From: Streptomyces sp. CoH27
GTDB lineage: Bacteria > Actinomycetota > Actinomycetes > Streptomycetales > Streptomycetaceae
Length of the DNA stretch: 64,000 bases
Reading direction: 5' to 3'
Assembly (NCBI RefSeq): GCF_020181035.1
Contig: NZ_JAIQYY010000019.1
Span: forward strand, 72,063-136,062
The position numbers were made by a program, and so were the translations under genes. Below the pieces are notes generated by a model. It did no database searches. It worked only from the letters and a program-made list of their open reading frames with translations, and had not been told where the DNA came from. This document shows, piece after piece, positions 41,178-50,145 of this stretch; the first letter of the stretch is position 1; every line of letters starts with the position of its first letter.

Positions 41178-42520
41178 TGGAGGAACCTCCGGAAGTGCAG
41201 CCGGCCGCGTTCGGGCAGCAGGGCGTCGAGCAGATCGTCGGCCAGGATCCGGCCGAGCGGGCGGTCGCTGTCGTCGACCACCAGGAGTGAGGAGGCACGG
41301 GCCGCGACGAGCTGGTCGGCTGCCTCGGCCAGGGAGGTGTCGGCGTGCACGGTGTCCGGCGGGCCGAACTGGACCCGCCAGGCGACCAGGTCGGCGATCG
41401 GGGTGGTGTCCTCGGCCACCGCCAGGTCGAACAGGGGGATGTCGGACAGCAGCCGGTCCGTGCCGTCCACGACGGCGACCGCGTCGATCTCGGTGCGGTG
41501 TTCGGCCTGTTCGGCCAGCCGGCCGCGCACCTCGGCGACGGACTCGTCCTGCCGGGCGGTGATCAGCAGCGTGGTCATGGCACCGCCCGCCGTGCCCTCC
41601 CGGTGGGTCAGCAGCCGGCGCAGTTCGGCCGCCTCGTCCTTCGGCATCCGGGTCAGCAGGGCTTCGCGCTCCTCGCGGGTGAGGTCGCGCAGGGCGTCGG
41701 TGGCCTCGTCGGGCTCCATCTCGTCGACCAGGCGGGCCGCGTGCTCCGGCTGGGCCTCGCGCAGCAGGTTCTGCAGCTCGGCCGGTTCCATCTCCTCCAG
41801 CGCGTCGGCGGCCCGCTCCGGCTCCAGCCAGCCCAGCAGCTGCTGGCGTTCGGCGCGGCCGAGGTCTTCGAGGATGTCGGCGAGGTCGGCCGGGCGCAGC
41901 CGGTGCAGCGCCGCCCGGGAGGCGCGCAGCCGCACCTCGGGCGGGCCCTCGGTGGCCTGCTCGGCGAAGGGCGCGACGGACTGCCAGTCCAGCACCCGCT
42001 CCGGCGTGGGGCGGGCCTGCCAGCGGCGCGGGCCGAGCCGGCGCAGCAGGGTGGGCAGCGAGACGTCCACCCCGACCAGGACGATCTGGTCCACCAGGGG
42101 TGCCAGATACAGGTCGGCGGCCCGGGTGACCTGTACGCCGTCGACGTCGACCAGCTGGTGGTCGAGGACGTCCTTGGCCAGCAGCACCTCGCCGGGCCGG
42201 CGCACGAAGTCCCGCAGGTCGACGCGGGCGGTGCGCAGCCGTACGTGTCCGGCGTGCACCTTGCCGACGGCGTCGGCCGGCACGAAGGTGTGGCGTCGGC
42301 CGATGCGCAGGATGAGCCCGGTGACCGGAGGGTAGGAGTCGGTGCCGTAGAGCCGGGCGACGACGTCGACGACGCGGCCCACCTCGTCGCCCGACTGGTT
42401 GGTGACCGGACCGCCGATCAGCCCGGCGAGGGAGACCAGCGAGGTGCGGACCGCCTTGGACGCGGTGGCACGGCGCTCCAGACTGACACGGCGGTCTCGC
42501 AGACGGGCCGAAGTGGACAT
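41174..42520 (-). CDS. MgtE N-domain/CBS-pair protein without the MgtE membrane domain
   Basis: ATG at 42520 gives 448 residues. Residues ~35-100 are PRC-barrel-like (GGPVTNQSGDEVGRVVDVVA; a second PRC-like repeat follows to ~170). Residues ~200-310 form the MgtE N superhelix (LRPADLADILEDLGRAERQQ, EMEPAELQNLLREAQPEHAA, EMEPDEATDALRDLTREERE). A CBS pair (~320-445) ends at RFLQ. The ~5-TM channel domain of real MgtE is absent. It overlaps the NRAMP-like gene, so it probably acts as its cytosolic Mg2+ sensor/gate. Confidence 0.88.
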   Translation of the reverse strand: MSTSARLRDRRVSLERRATASKAVRTSLVSLAGLIGGPVTNQSGDEVGRVVDVVARLYGTDSYPPVTGLILRIGRRHTFVPADAVGKVHAGHVRLRTARVDLRDFVRRPGEVLLAKDVLDHQLVDVDGVQVTRAADLYLAPLVDQIVLVGVDVSLPTLLRRLGPRRWQARPTPERVLDWQSVAPFAEQATEGPPEVRLRASRAALHRLRPADLADILEDLGRAERQQLLGWLEPERAADALEEMEPAELQNLLREAQPEHAARLVDEMEPDEATDALRDLTREEREALLTRMPKDEAAELRRLLTHREGTAGGAMTTLLITARQDESVAEVRGRLAEQAEHRTEIDAVAVVDGTDRLLSDIPLFDLAVAEDTTPIADLVAWRVQFGPPDTVHADTSLAEAADQLVAARASSLLVVDDSDRPLGRILADDLLDALLPERGRLHFRRFLQ

Positions 42521-42641
42521 GAGCAGAGTGTGGGCAGCCAAAGTGAACACCCCCTTGCCCCGGCGTGACGGGGCTACGGGCGGCCCACGGCAGCGCACGT
42601 CCTCCCCCGGACCGCGCGCCGGGCGCGCCGGGCGCACGACA

Positions 42642-42669
42642 GCACACCGGCCGACCTGGGCCGGTGTGC
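42642..42669. terminator. Strong hairpin upstream of the MgtE-like/NRAMP operon
   Basis: GCACACCGGCC (42642-42652), a 6-nt loop, and GGCCGGTGTGC (42659-42669) form a perfect 11-bp stem. It lies between a short leader ORF (42687-42773) and the MgtE-like start (42520) on the transcribed strand. There is no U tract, so it may act as an attenuator, Rho-related pause or RNA-processing site rather than a classical terminator. Confidence 0.45.
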
Positions 42670-42686
42670 CGGTGGCCGGTCGGGGG

Positions 42687-42773
42687 TCAGGGAAGAAGAG
42701 GCTGCTCCGGGCCGCGGAAGAATGGCGCGGACAACACGATGAGGGGCCGACTATGGCCCGGACTACTGTCCAT
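42687..42773 (-). CDS. Candidate 28-aa proline-rich leader peptide of the NRAMP/MgtE operon
   Basis: On the minus strand GGGAGGAGG is followed, after four bases, by ATG 42773, opening MDSSPGHSRPLIVLSAPF and ending ...EQPLLP at TGA 42687. The ribosome binding site is among the best in the window and the peptide holds six prolines. A position upstream of a magnesium-type transporter operon, with a strong hairpin downstream, resembles Mg-responsive proline-rich leaders such as mgtL. A GGGCC/GGCCC inverted repeat lies within it. Function is inferred. Confidence 0.45.
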   Translation of the reverse strand: MDSSPGHSRPLIVLSAPFFRGPEQPLLP

Positions 42774-42911
42774 GTCGCCTCCTCCCGGTCGCGGCCGCGT
42801 CACCCCTCGGGACGGGGGGACCAGCCTTGAAACCATACCGCCCGCCGCAACCCGCCTTCCGCACCCATGACCCGTCCTTGACCTGCGCGCTACGCAACGG
42901 AGACCGTTTCT

Positions 42912-45900
42912 TCAGTACACGTCCCGCACATAGCGCTTGTCGGCGGCGAGCTGCTTGACGTAGACCGCGGCCTCCGTCTCGTCCAGGCCACCGTGCACGA
43001 CGGCGATCTCCCGCAGGGCCTGGTCGACGTCCTTGGCCATGCGGGAGGCGTCGCCGCAGACGTAGAAGTGGGCGCCGTCCTGGAGCCAGGACCACAGCAG
43101 CGGGCCGTGTTCGCGCATACGGTCCTGGACGTAGACCTTGGCACGCTGGTCACGGGAGAAGGCGGTGTCCAGGCGGCTGAGCGTGCCGTCGGCGAGGAAC
43201 GCGGTGAGCTCCTCCTCGTAGTAGAAGTCCGTCGCCCGGTGCTGTTCGCCGAAGAAGAGCCAGTTCGGCGCGCGGTGGCCGCGGGCCCGGCGTTCCTCCA
43301 GGAAGCCGATGAAGGGGGCGACGCCGGTGCCGGGGCCCACCATCACCGCGGGGGTGGCGGGGGCGGCGGGCGGCCGGAAGTGCGGCGCCCGCTGGACGCG
43401 GACCGGCACCGGGGTGCCGGGCTCGGCGTCGGCGAGGAAGGGGGAGCACACGCCCTGGCGGGGGCGGCCGCCCAGGTTCTCGTAGCGGACGACGGAGACG
43501 GTCAGTGAGACCAGATGCGGGTCGGTCAGGGGACTGGACGATATGGAGTACATCCGGGGTTGCAGCCGCCCCAGCACGTCCGCCCATTCCTGCGCCCCGG
43601 CCCGGACGCCGAACTCTCCGACCACGTCGACGGCCTGCCGTCCCCAGGACCACTGCGCCAGCTCGCCCTTGTTGTCCGGCCGGAGCAGCTTGCGCAGCTC
43701 GCGCGGGTCGCGGGTGCGGTCGGCGGCGAAGCGCAGCAGGTCGGGAGTGACCCGGGTGATGTCCAGGTGCCGGAGCAGGGCTTCGCCGAACGGCACCTCT
43801 CCGACGGTCTTGAGGGTGACGGCCGTGTCCGCGTCGAGACCGGTGACGGCCAGCCATTCGGTCACCAGCTCCGGCCAGTTGACGGGGTGTACGGACAGGG
43901 CGTCCCCGGCCTCGTAGACCAGCGGGGCCTCGCTGTCGCGGGTGTCGAAGGTGAAGCGCCGGACCTCCTTGCCCGCGCCGGGCAGGCTGAGCAGGCGGTT
44001 GCCGGTGAGGTGGGCGATGACGGGCGCGGGACGGCTCGGCCGCGGGGCCGCCGGGAGGGTGAGGGGGGCCGGCTGTTCGGAGGTCTGCAGCGCGGAGCGC
44101 ACCTGGTCGAGCCAGGCTCCGGCCGCGCTCTCGTAGTCCGGTTCGCAGTCGGTGCGCGGGGCCAGGGGTGTCGCGTCCAGTTCCGCCATGCGCCGGTCCA
44201 GGCGGCGGCCGTGGCCGCAGAAGTCGTCGTAGGAGGAGTCGCCGAAGGCCAGGACGGCGTACCGCCTGCCGTTCAGGCGCGGGGCGTCGGGCGCGGCGAG
44301 GGCGTCCCAGAAGCCGGCGCCGTTGTCGGGGGCGTCGCCGTCGCCGAAGGTGCTCGTGATCAGCAGCAGGTCGGCGTCGGACGGCAGCGCGGCGGGGTCC
44401 GCCTCGGCCATGGGCAGGAGGGAGGCGGCGTGGCCGTCGGCGGTGAGCCGCTCCACCGCGGCGAACGCGAACTCCTCGGCGTTCCCGGTCTGCGAGGCCC
44501 AGAGGATCACGACCTGGCGGCGGGGACCGGCCGCGGCCGGGGTGGACGGCTGCGCAGAGTCGCCGGTCCCGTGTGCGGGCGCCGGCTCGGACCTGGAGTA
44601 CATCCCGGCGAGTACGCCGTTGACCCACAGGGCGTGCTCCGGGCTGAACGGGGCGTTCTCCGGCAGGACCGGTACGCCCGCCGAGCCGAACGGGATACCG
44701 GCCAGGAAGCCGGTGAGATAGCGGCGTTCGTGGTCGGCCAGGACCGGTGGCGGTGCGGCTTCCAGCCCGAACGGGGTGGGGACGGACGCCGTCGGCAGGG
44801 CGGCGGACGCCTCAGGCGGCGCGACGGCAGCCGGAGCGGCCCCGGCGGGCCCCGGGGTCATGGCCTCGGGGGCCGCCGGCACCGGAGTCTGCACGGTCAC
44901 CGGGGTGGCCACCTTGGTCAGCGACACCGCGCACACCTTGAACTCGGGCTGGAACGACAGCGGGTCGACGGCGTCGCTGGTCACGGCGTTGACGCTGAGG
45001 TACTCGCCGAACAGGTCGTTCCAGTGGAACGGCGCGAAACAGCAGCCCGGCCGCACCCGGTCGGTGACGACCGCGGGAAGCACCGCCCGCCCGCGCCGCG
45101 AGGCGACCTCCACGGAATCGCCCTCGGCCAGGTCCAGTCGGGCCGCGTCCTCGGGATGCACCTCCACGAAGGGCCCGGGGTTCAGCTTGTTCAGCTTGGC
45201 CACCTTGGCCGTCTTGGTGAGCGTGTGCCACTGGTGCTGGAGCCGGCCGGTGTTGAGCACGAACGGGTAGTCGTCGTCGGGCATCTCCGCCGCGGGTATG
45301 TGCGGGCGGGCGTAGAAGACCGCACGGCCGCTCGCGGTCGGGAAGGTCGGTGCCCCGGCTGTTGAGTCCTCTCCGACATACCGGATCGGATTGCGGTCGG
45401 GACCGTCGGCGCTCGCCGCCGGCCACTGCACGGGCGTGGTGCGCAGCCGCTCGTAGCTCACCCCGCGCAGGTCCCAGCCGGTCACCGGGTTCCAGGCGCG
45501 CTTGATCTCCTCGAAGACCTCCTCGGCGCTGTCGTACGCGAAGCCCTCCTCGTAGCCCATCTCCCGGGCCACGGCGGCGATGATCCGCCAGTCCGCGGTC
45601 GCCTCGCCGGGCGGGTCGGCGGCGGGCCGGGCGAGGGTGAGGTTGCGCTCGCTGTTGATCAGGACGCCCTCGGCCTCGGTCCACAGCGCGCCGGGCAGGA
45701 CGACGTCGGCGTAGGCGTTGGTCTCGGTCTCGGCGAACACGTCCTGGGTGACGACGAGTTCGGCGGCCTCCAGGCCCTCGATGACCGTCTTGCGGTTGGC
45801 GACGGAGGCGACCGGGTTGGTGCAGATGATCCAGCACGCCTTGATGTCCCCGTCGGCCATCTTCTGGAACATCTCGACCGTGCCCTTGCCGACCCCGTCG

Positions 45901-47090
45901 GCCCGCAGGGTGCCGGGCTCCAGCTCCCACAGCTCCTCGACGAAGGCCCGGTCGGCGTCGGCGAGCACGGACCGCTGGCCGGGCAGTCCCGGCCCCATGT
46001 AGCCCATCTCCCGGCCGCCCATGGCGTTGGGCTGGCCGGTCAGCGAGAAGGGGCCGGAGCCCGGCCGGCAGATCGCGCCGGTGGCGAGGTGCAGATTGAC
46101 CAGGGCGTTGGTGTTCCAGGTGCCGTGCGTGGACTGGTTCAGGCCCATCGTCCAGCAGCTCGTCCACTCCCCGGCCTCGCCGATCAGCCGGGCGGCCTCC
46201 CGTATGTGCTCCTCCGGTATGCCGGTGATCTCGGCGACGGTGGCGGGCGGGTAGTCGGCGAGGAAGCCGGGCATCGCCTCCCAGCCCTCGGTGTGCGCGG
46301 CGATGAAGTCGGGATCGGTGTGCCCCTCCGCGTGCAGCAGATGCAGCAGCCCGTTGAGCAGCGCGAGGTCCGTGCCGGGCTCGATCTGCAGGAACAGGTC
46401 GGCCTTGGCGGCCGTGGCGGTGCGCCGCGGGTCCACGACGATCAGCTTGGCGCCCGCCGACTTCACCCGCTCCATCATCCGCAGGAAGAGGATGGGATGG
46501 CAGTCGGCCATGTTGGAGCCGATGACGAGGAAGACGTCGGCCTTGTCGAGGTCCTGGTACGACCCGGGCGGCCCGTCCGCGCCCAGGGACAGCTTGTAGC
46601 CGGTTCCCGCGCTGGCCATGCACAGCCGGGAGTTGGACTCGATCTGGTTGGTGCGGATGAAGCCCTTGGCCAGCTTGTTCGCCAGGTACTGCGCCTCCAG
46701 GCTCATCTGTCCGGAGACGTAGAGGGCGACCGCGTCGGGGCCGTGCTCGTCGATGATCGCGCGCAGCCGGCGAGCCGTCTCGGCGACGGCGTCCGCCAGC
46801 GGCACGGGCCGCGGTTCCTCGCCGCGCTCGGGCCGGACGAGGGCGCTGGTCAGCCGGCCCGGGGCGGCGAGCATGTCCGCGGTGGTCGCGCCCTTGGTGC
46901 ACAGCCGGCCGAAGTTCGCCGGGTGCTCCTTGTCCCCGCTCGCCTTCAGGACCGTACGGCGCCCGTCCGGCCCCATGCCGACGTCGAGGACCAGGCCGCA
47001 GCCCACCCCGCAGTACGAGCAGACCGTCCGCACCTTCGTCGTGCCCTCGCTCAGCGAGCCCGGCGCGGCCACGGGCGCCTCCTTGTCCAC
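42912..47090 (-). CDS. Assimilatory nitrate reductase fused to CysJ-like diflavin reductase
   Basis: The product is about 1392 residues from GTG 47090. Residues ~18-770 are a molybdopterin oxidoreductase: [4Fe-4S] ligands CSYCGVGCG and RLC, ESNSRLCMASAGTGYKLSLG, SNMADCHPI, TGQPNAMGGREMGYMGPGLP, and a C-terminal molydopterin-binding domain (GRLQHQWHTLTKTAK). A proline/alanine-rich linker leads to a flavodoxin domain (ILWASQTGNAEEFA, TFGDGDAPDNG) and an FAD/NADPH domain (QPRMYSISSSPL, VGPGTGVAPFIGFLEE, YVCGDASRMAKD). It would reduce nitrate to nitrite using NADPH in one chain. This fusion is known in Streptomyces. Confidence 0.93.
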   Translation of the reverse strand: MDKEAPVAAPGSLSEGTTKVRTVCSYCGVGCGLVLDVGMGPDGRRTVLKASGDKEHPANFGRLCTKGATTADMLAAPGRLTSALVRPERGEEPRPVPLADAVAETARRLRAIIDEHGPDAVALYVSGQMSLEAQYLANKLAKGFIRTNQIESNSRLCMASAGTGYKLSLGADGPPGSYQDLDKADVFLVIGSNMADCHPILFLRMMERVKSAGAKLIVVDPRRTATAAKADLFLQIEPGTDLALLNGLLHLLHAEGHTDPDFIAAHTEGWEAMPGFLADYPPATVAEITGIPEEHIREAARLIGEAGEWTSCWTMGLNQSTHGTWNTNALVNLHLATGAICRPGSGPFSLTGQPNAMGGREMGYMGPGLPGQRSVLADADRAFVEELWELEPGTLRADGVGKGTVEMFQKMADGDIKACWIICTNPVASVANRKTVIEGLEAAELVVTQDVFAETETNAYADVVLPGALWTEAEGVLINSERNLTLARPAADPPGEATADWRIIAAVAREMGYEEGFAYDSAEEVFEEIKRAWNPVTGWDLRGVSYERLRTTPVQWPAASADGPDRNPIRYVGEDSTAGAPTFPTASGRAVFYARPHIPAAEMPDDDYPFVLNTGRLQHQWHTLTKTAKVAKLNKLNPGPFVEVHPEDAARLDLAEGDSVEVASRRGRAVLPAVVTDRVRPGCCFAPFHWNDLFGEYLSVNAVTSDAVDPLSFQPEFKVCAVSLTKVATPVTVQTPVPAAPEAMTPGPAGAAPAAVAPPEASAALPTASVPTPFGLEAAPPPVLADHERRYLTGFLAGIPFGSAGVPVLPENAPFSPEHALWVNGVLAGMYSRSEPAPAHGTGDSAQPSTPAAAGPRRQVVILWASQTGNAEEFAFAAVERLTADGHAASLLPMAEADPAALPSDADLLLITSTFGDGDAPDNGAGFWDALAAPDAPRLNGRRYAVLAFGDSSYDDFCGHGRRLDRRMAELDATPLAPRTDCEPDYESAAGAWLDQVRSALQTSEQPAPLTLPAAPRPSRPAPVIAHLTGNRLLSLPGAGKEVRRFTFDTRDSEAPLVYEAGDALSVHPVNWPELVTEWLAVTGLDADTAVTLKTVGEVPFGEALLRHLDITRVTPDLLRFAADRTRDPRELRKLLRPDNKGELAQWSWGRQAVDVVGEFGVRAGAQEWADVLGRLQPRMYSISSSPLTDPHLVSLTVSVVRYENLGGRPRQGVCSPFLADAEPGTPVPVRVQRAPHFRPPAAPATPAVMVGPGTGVAPFIGFLEERRARGHRAPNWLFFGEQHRATDFYYEEELTAFLADGTLSRLDTAFSRDQRAKVYVQDRMREHGPLLWSWLQDGAHFYVCGDASRMAKDVDQALREIAVVHGGLDETEAAVYVKQLAADKRYVRDVY

Positions 47091-47310
47091 TGCTCGACCT
47101 GATCTCACCCTTCGTGACGGTACGAACCCCTCATTACGCCGGTGTCTCCACGCCTGATCATCAGGGGTTACGCCCGCCGCACAGGGGCCGGGAGGCGCGT
47201 GTGAGCCCGGGTCGTGGATCGCTCGCGGACCGGGTCCCTCACTCCTCCCCGCTTGCTGGGGCGCAGGCCACTGTGCTAGGAGCCGCTGGAGCCGTGGCGG
47301 AGGAAGGCTC

Positions 47311-48087
47311 TCACTTCCCGTACCGGCGCTCCCGGGCACCGTAGCTGCGCAGGGCGCGGAGGAAGTCGACCTCGCGGAAGGCGGGCCAGTAGGCCTCGCA
47401 GAAGTAGAGCTCGGCGTAGGCACTCTGCCACAGCAGGAAGTTGGACAGCCGCTGTTCTCCGCTGGTGCGGATCACCAGGTCGGGGTCCGGCCGGCCCGCC
47501 GTGTACAGGTGCCGGGCGATGTCGTCCACTGTCAGGCTCGCCGCCAGGTCGGCCGGCGACTGCCCCGCTTCGGCACATTCGAGCAGGAGCTCCCGCATGG
47601 CGTCGATGACCTCCTGCCGGCCGCCGTAGCCGATGGCGAGGGTGACATGTGCTCCGGTGGTACAGCCCCGGGTCGCCTCCTCGGCGTGCTTCAGGGCGTG
47701 GGCGGTGGTGTCGGGGAGGCCGTCGACGGTTCCGGCGATGTGCACCTGCCAGCGGGCTGCCGGCTGCGCGAGCTTGGTGGTCACGACCCGTTCGATCAGC
47801 TCCATGAGGAAGGCGACCTCGCCGTCGTCGCGGCGGGCCAGGTTCTCGGTGGAGCAGACGAACACCGTGACGTGCCGGATGCCCAGCGTCTCGCACCAGG
47901 AGAGCACGTCGTCCACGCGGTCGGCGCCGAACTTGTGGCCGAGGCTGGGATTCGTCATGCCCATCTGGCGGGCCCAGCGGCGATTGCCGTCCATGATCAG
48001 CCCCACGTGCTCGGGCAGCGGCCCGCCCTTGACCTGGCGGCGCAGGCGGTGGGTGTAAAGGGCGTACAGCGGTCCGGTGAGCGGCAC
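47311..48087 (-). CDS. uppS: cis-prenyl (undecaprenyl-type) diphosphate synthase
   Basis: GTG at 48087 has AAAGGA upstream and gives 258 residues. Motifs: HVGLIMDGNRRWARQMGM (catalytic Asp), GHKFGADRVDDVLSWCETLG, VFVCSTENLARR, and RTSGEQRLSNFLLWQSAYAE with the C-terminal substrate-binding arginines. This is a UPP synthase-fold enzyme that chain-extends farnesyl or geranyl diphosphate for cell-wall carrier lipid. As the second ring residues vary (VCSTEN rather than AFSTEN), it may make a shorter product or be a secondary copy. Confidence 0.93.
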   Translation of the reverse strand: MPLTGPLYALYTHRLRRQVKGGPLPEHVGLIMDGNRRWARQMGMTNPSLGHKFGADRVDDVLSWCETLGIRHVTVFVCSTENLARRDDGEVAFLMELIERVVTTKLAQPAARWQVHIAGTVDGLPDTTAHALKHAEEATRGCTTGAHVTLAIGYGGRQEVIDAMRELLLECAEAGQSPADLAASLTVDDIARHLYTAGRPDPDLVIRTSGEQRLSNFLLWQSAYAELYFCEAYWPAFREVDFLRALRSYGARERRYGK

Positions 48088-48180
48088 GGTTCGGTCCTTT
48101 CGTCGGCGAAGCAGCGACCTGTCCAAGGTGACAGCTCCGCCGAGGAGGGCGTGGGCGAAGCCGAGGGCCGCCGGCCTGGA

Positions 48181-48213
48181 TACTACATGTCGAGTACTAC
48201 ACACCGCGTACTA
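48181..48213. repeat. Three TACTA direct repeats at exact 14-bp spacing upstream of uppS
   Basis: TACTA occurs at 48181-48185, 48195-48199 and 48209-48213, each 14 bp apart, in an AT-richer patch (ATACTACATG, GAGTACTACAC, GCGTACTATTAG). It lies 94-126 bp upstream of the uppS start on the other strand. Spacing of 14 bp is unusual for an operator (not one helical turn). It could be a regulator-binding array, or contain the uppS -10 region. The remaining 48088-48483 gap shows no gene. Confidence 0.5.
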
Positions 48214-48483
48214 TTAGGCGTGTCATAGCCGCGCGAGCCGCCATCCGAAGAGACAGCCCCGGTCGGCGAAGGCGCCGTCCGGGGCTGGTGTAAGGAGGAT
48301 GTGGCCGTCGAGCGTGACCGGGGTCAGCTGCGGTGGCCGCGGGCGTGGCCGTCTTGCCGGACGGCGCTGCGACCGTGAATTGCGGGTTTTCCTGTTCCGT
48401 CGGGCCCACACGCCGTGTCACCTTCCACGCGCCCACCGAAAGTGAGCAACGCGTGTGGGCCGATCAGAGCAGTCCGCCGGGCG

Positions 48484-50145
48484 TCAGCGCGCGGGAAGGG
48501 TCCGGGTGTGTTCGATGCGTACGGCGTCCAGGCTCCGCGGGTCGAGGCCCAGCAGCCGCAGGATCGTCGGGGCGATCTGGGTGGTGCGCACCGGGCTGTC
48601 GACGCGCACGCCGTGCGGGGCGGCGGCGCCGGAGACGACGAGCGGGACGTCGAGGTCGTCGGCGTGGGCGCCGCCGTGCTCGGCGATCTTGCCCTTGCCG
48701 CCGGTGTAGACGACGCCGTACTGGGTGACGCCGACGAGGTCGGGCACCCGGTCGTCACCCGGGCGGGCGTGGAAGTAGCGGGCGGCGGCCGTCCCCGCGT
48801 ACAGCTTCTGCAGACCGCTCGCGGTGAACGGCCGGGCCTTGCCGTCGATGCCGTTGCCCGTGCCGGACCGGGCGAGCAGGTAGGCCTTGGCGAAGTCGGC
48901 GGCGGCCTGGGACCGGTCGGTGAGCCAGATCAGCATGGCGTCGTCGTCCACCGCGTGGGCGACCAGGTCTCCGGCTCCCGGGTGGGCGGCCTTCCAGGCG
49001 GCGTTGAGACCGTCGAGCAGCGGCCCGTCGTCGATGCGGTTCAGCGCCGTGGGGTCGGTGGGCGACTGACCGTGCTTGGCGGACAGGATCACCGTGGTGC
49101 TGTCGGCGAGGTGCCGCGCGCGCAGTTCGGTGAGGAGGGCGCCGACCTGCTGGTCCACGAAGTCGAGGTTCTTCGCCAGCAGCGGACCGGGCACGCCCTT
49201 GGCCTGGTAGCCACCGGTCAGACCGTCGGAGGCGGGAAGCTTCTGGGCGGTCGAGACGGACTGGAAGTTCATGCCGAAGACGGCCGGGGTGCCGACCTTG
49301 TGGGTGCGGCTGTGGTCGTAGCCGTCGATCTCGTTGAGGACGGCGCGCACCTTGTAGCCGTCGTACTGCTCGGTCGCTGCGTTGTCCTTCGTCCAGTCCA
49401 CGCCCGCCGCGTAGCCGATGGCCTTGCTGTTGATCTCGGGCGTGAACAGGTCCTGGATGCCCTTGCCGGACTGCCCGTTGAGGATGTCGTAGGCCGCGTG
49501 CTTGTCGGACCAGGCGGTGCGCAGGCCGGCCGTGCGGGCCACCTCGAAGACGGTGTTCACGCGCAAGTAGGAGTGCGGGTAGACCGGCCTGCACGTCTTC
49601 GGGTCGACCGGCAGCTTCGCCGGGTCGAGGAGGGTGGTGGGATTGCCGGTCATCTGCAGGATGCTGCCGGGCAGTCCGCTCAGGCCCTGGCCCGCGTCGA
49701 GGGAGTCCTGGTTCTTGTCGAGGTCCTCGGTGAGGTCGACCTCGGCGCCGGGCTTGACGCCGGCGCACTTGGTCGTGCCGGCCGGCAGGAGGCCCGAGCT
49801 GTAGGTGTCGTCGTAGTAGACGCCCGTGGTGCCCGGGTCGCCGCCCGTGAGCTGGCCGACCATGCCCGGGAAAGAGTCGGAGGGGTTGGTGGTTCTGGCG
49901 TGCGTGTACTCCACGCCGCCGCCGGCGAGTCGGGCGAGCGCCGAGTGCGGGTGGCGGGCGATGTACCAGGCGAGGTCGGACTGGTGCAGTCCGTCGACGG
50001 ACAGCAGCAGGACATGCCGGGCGGCGCGCGGGTGGACAGGGGCGTGCGCCGAGGCGGGCGTGGCCGCCGCGGTGAGCGCGCCGACGGCGGCCAGCGCGGC
50101 GGCGGCCGCGACGGAGCGTACGGAGTGAACCGGGCGTCGGGACAA
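48484..50145 (-). CDS. Secreted alkaline phosphatase-superfamily phosphodiesterase
   Basis: TTG at 50145 has GGAGAA 5 bases upstream (GAGGAGAACCCTTG), giving 553 residues. A signal peptide (RPVHSVRSVAAAAALAAVGA, then ASAHA) precedes the core. Metal and catalytic motifs are HVLLLSVDGLHQSDL (Asp), TNPSDSFPGMVGQLTGG (nucleophile Thr/Ser region), AWSDKHAAYDILNG, GPLLAKNLDFVDQQ and AEHGGAHADDLDVPLVV. This is the type I phosphodiesterase/nucleotide pyrophosphatase fold; it hydrolyses extracellular phosphodiesters. The stop region merges into a gap where a small coding fragment lies upstream. Confidence 0.9.
   Translation of the reverse strand: MSRRPVHSVRSVAAAAALAAVGALTAAATPASAHAPVHPRAARHVLLLSVDGLHQSDLAWYIARHPHSALARLAGGGVEYTHARTTNPSDSFPGMVGQLTGGDPGTTGVYYDDTYSSGLLPAGTTKCAGVKPGAEVDLTEDLDKNQDSLDAGQGLSGLPGSILQMTGNPTTLLDPAKLPVDPKTCRPVYPHSYLRVNTVFEVARTAGLRTAWSDKHAAYDILNGQSGKGIQDLFTPEINSKAIGYAAGVDWTKDNAATEQYDGYKVRAVLNEIDGYDHSRTHKVGTPAVFGMNFQSVSTAQKLPASDGLTGGYQAKGVPGPLLAKNLDFVDQQVGALLTELRARHLADSTTVILSAKHGQSPTDPTALNRIDDGPLLDGLNAAWKAAHPGAGDLVAHAVDDDAMLIWLTDRSQAAADFAKAYLLARSGTGNGIDGKARPFTASGLQKLYAGTAAARYFHARPGDDRVPDLVGVTQYGVVYTGGKGKIAEHGGAHADDLDVPLVVSGAAAPHGVRVDSPVRTTQIAPTILRLLGLDPRSLDAVRIEHTRTLPAR

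Noticed and set aside
38637..42335. A 1232-codon open frame on the + strand
   Set aside because: It is the antisense shadow of CtaG, NRAMP and MgtE-like genes; its product is a low-complexity R/G/Q-rich string with no motif, a common artefact of high-GC codon bias.
42521..42911. M-box (ykoK) Mg2+ riboswitch upstream of the NRAMP/MgtE operon
   Set aside because: I could not find the conserved M-box core elements; only a leader ORF and one simple hairpin are visible.
47091..47310. GlnR box upstream of the nitrate reductase
   Set aside because: GTAAC- and GTCAC-like half-sites occur, but none has a GAAAC-like partner at the expected 6-bp spacing.
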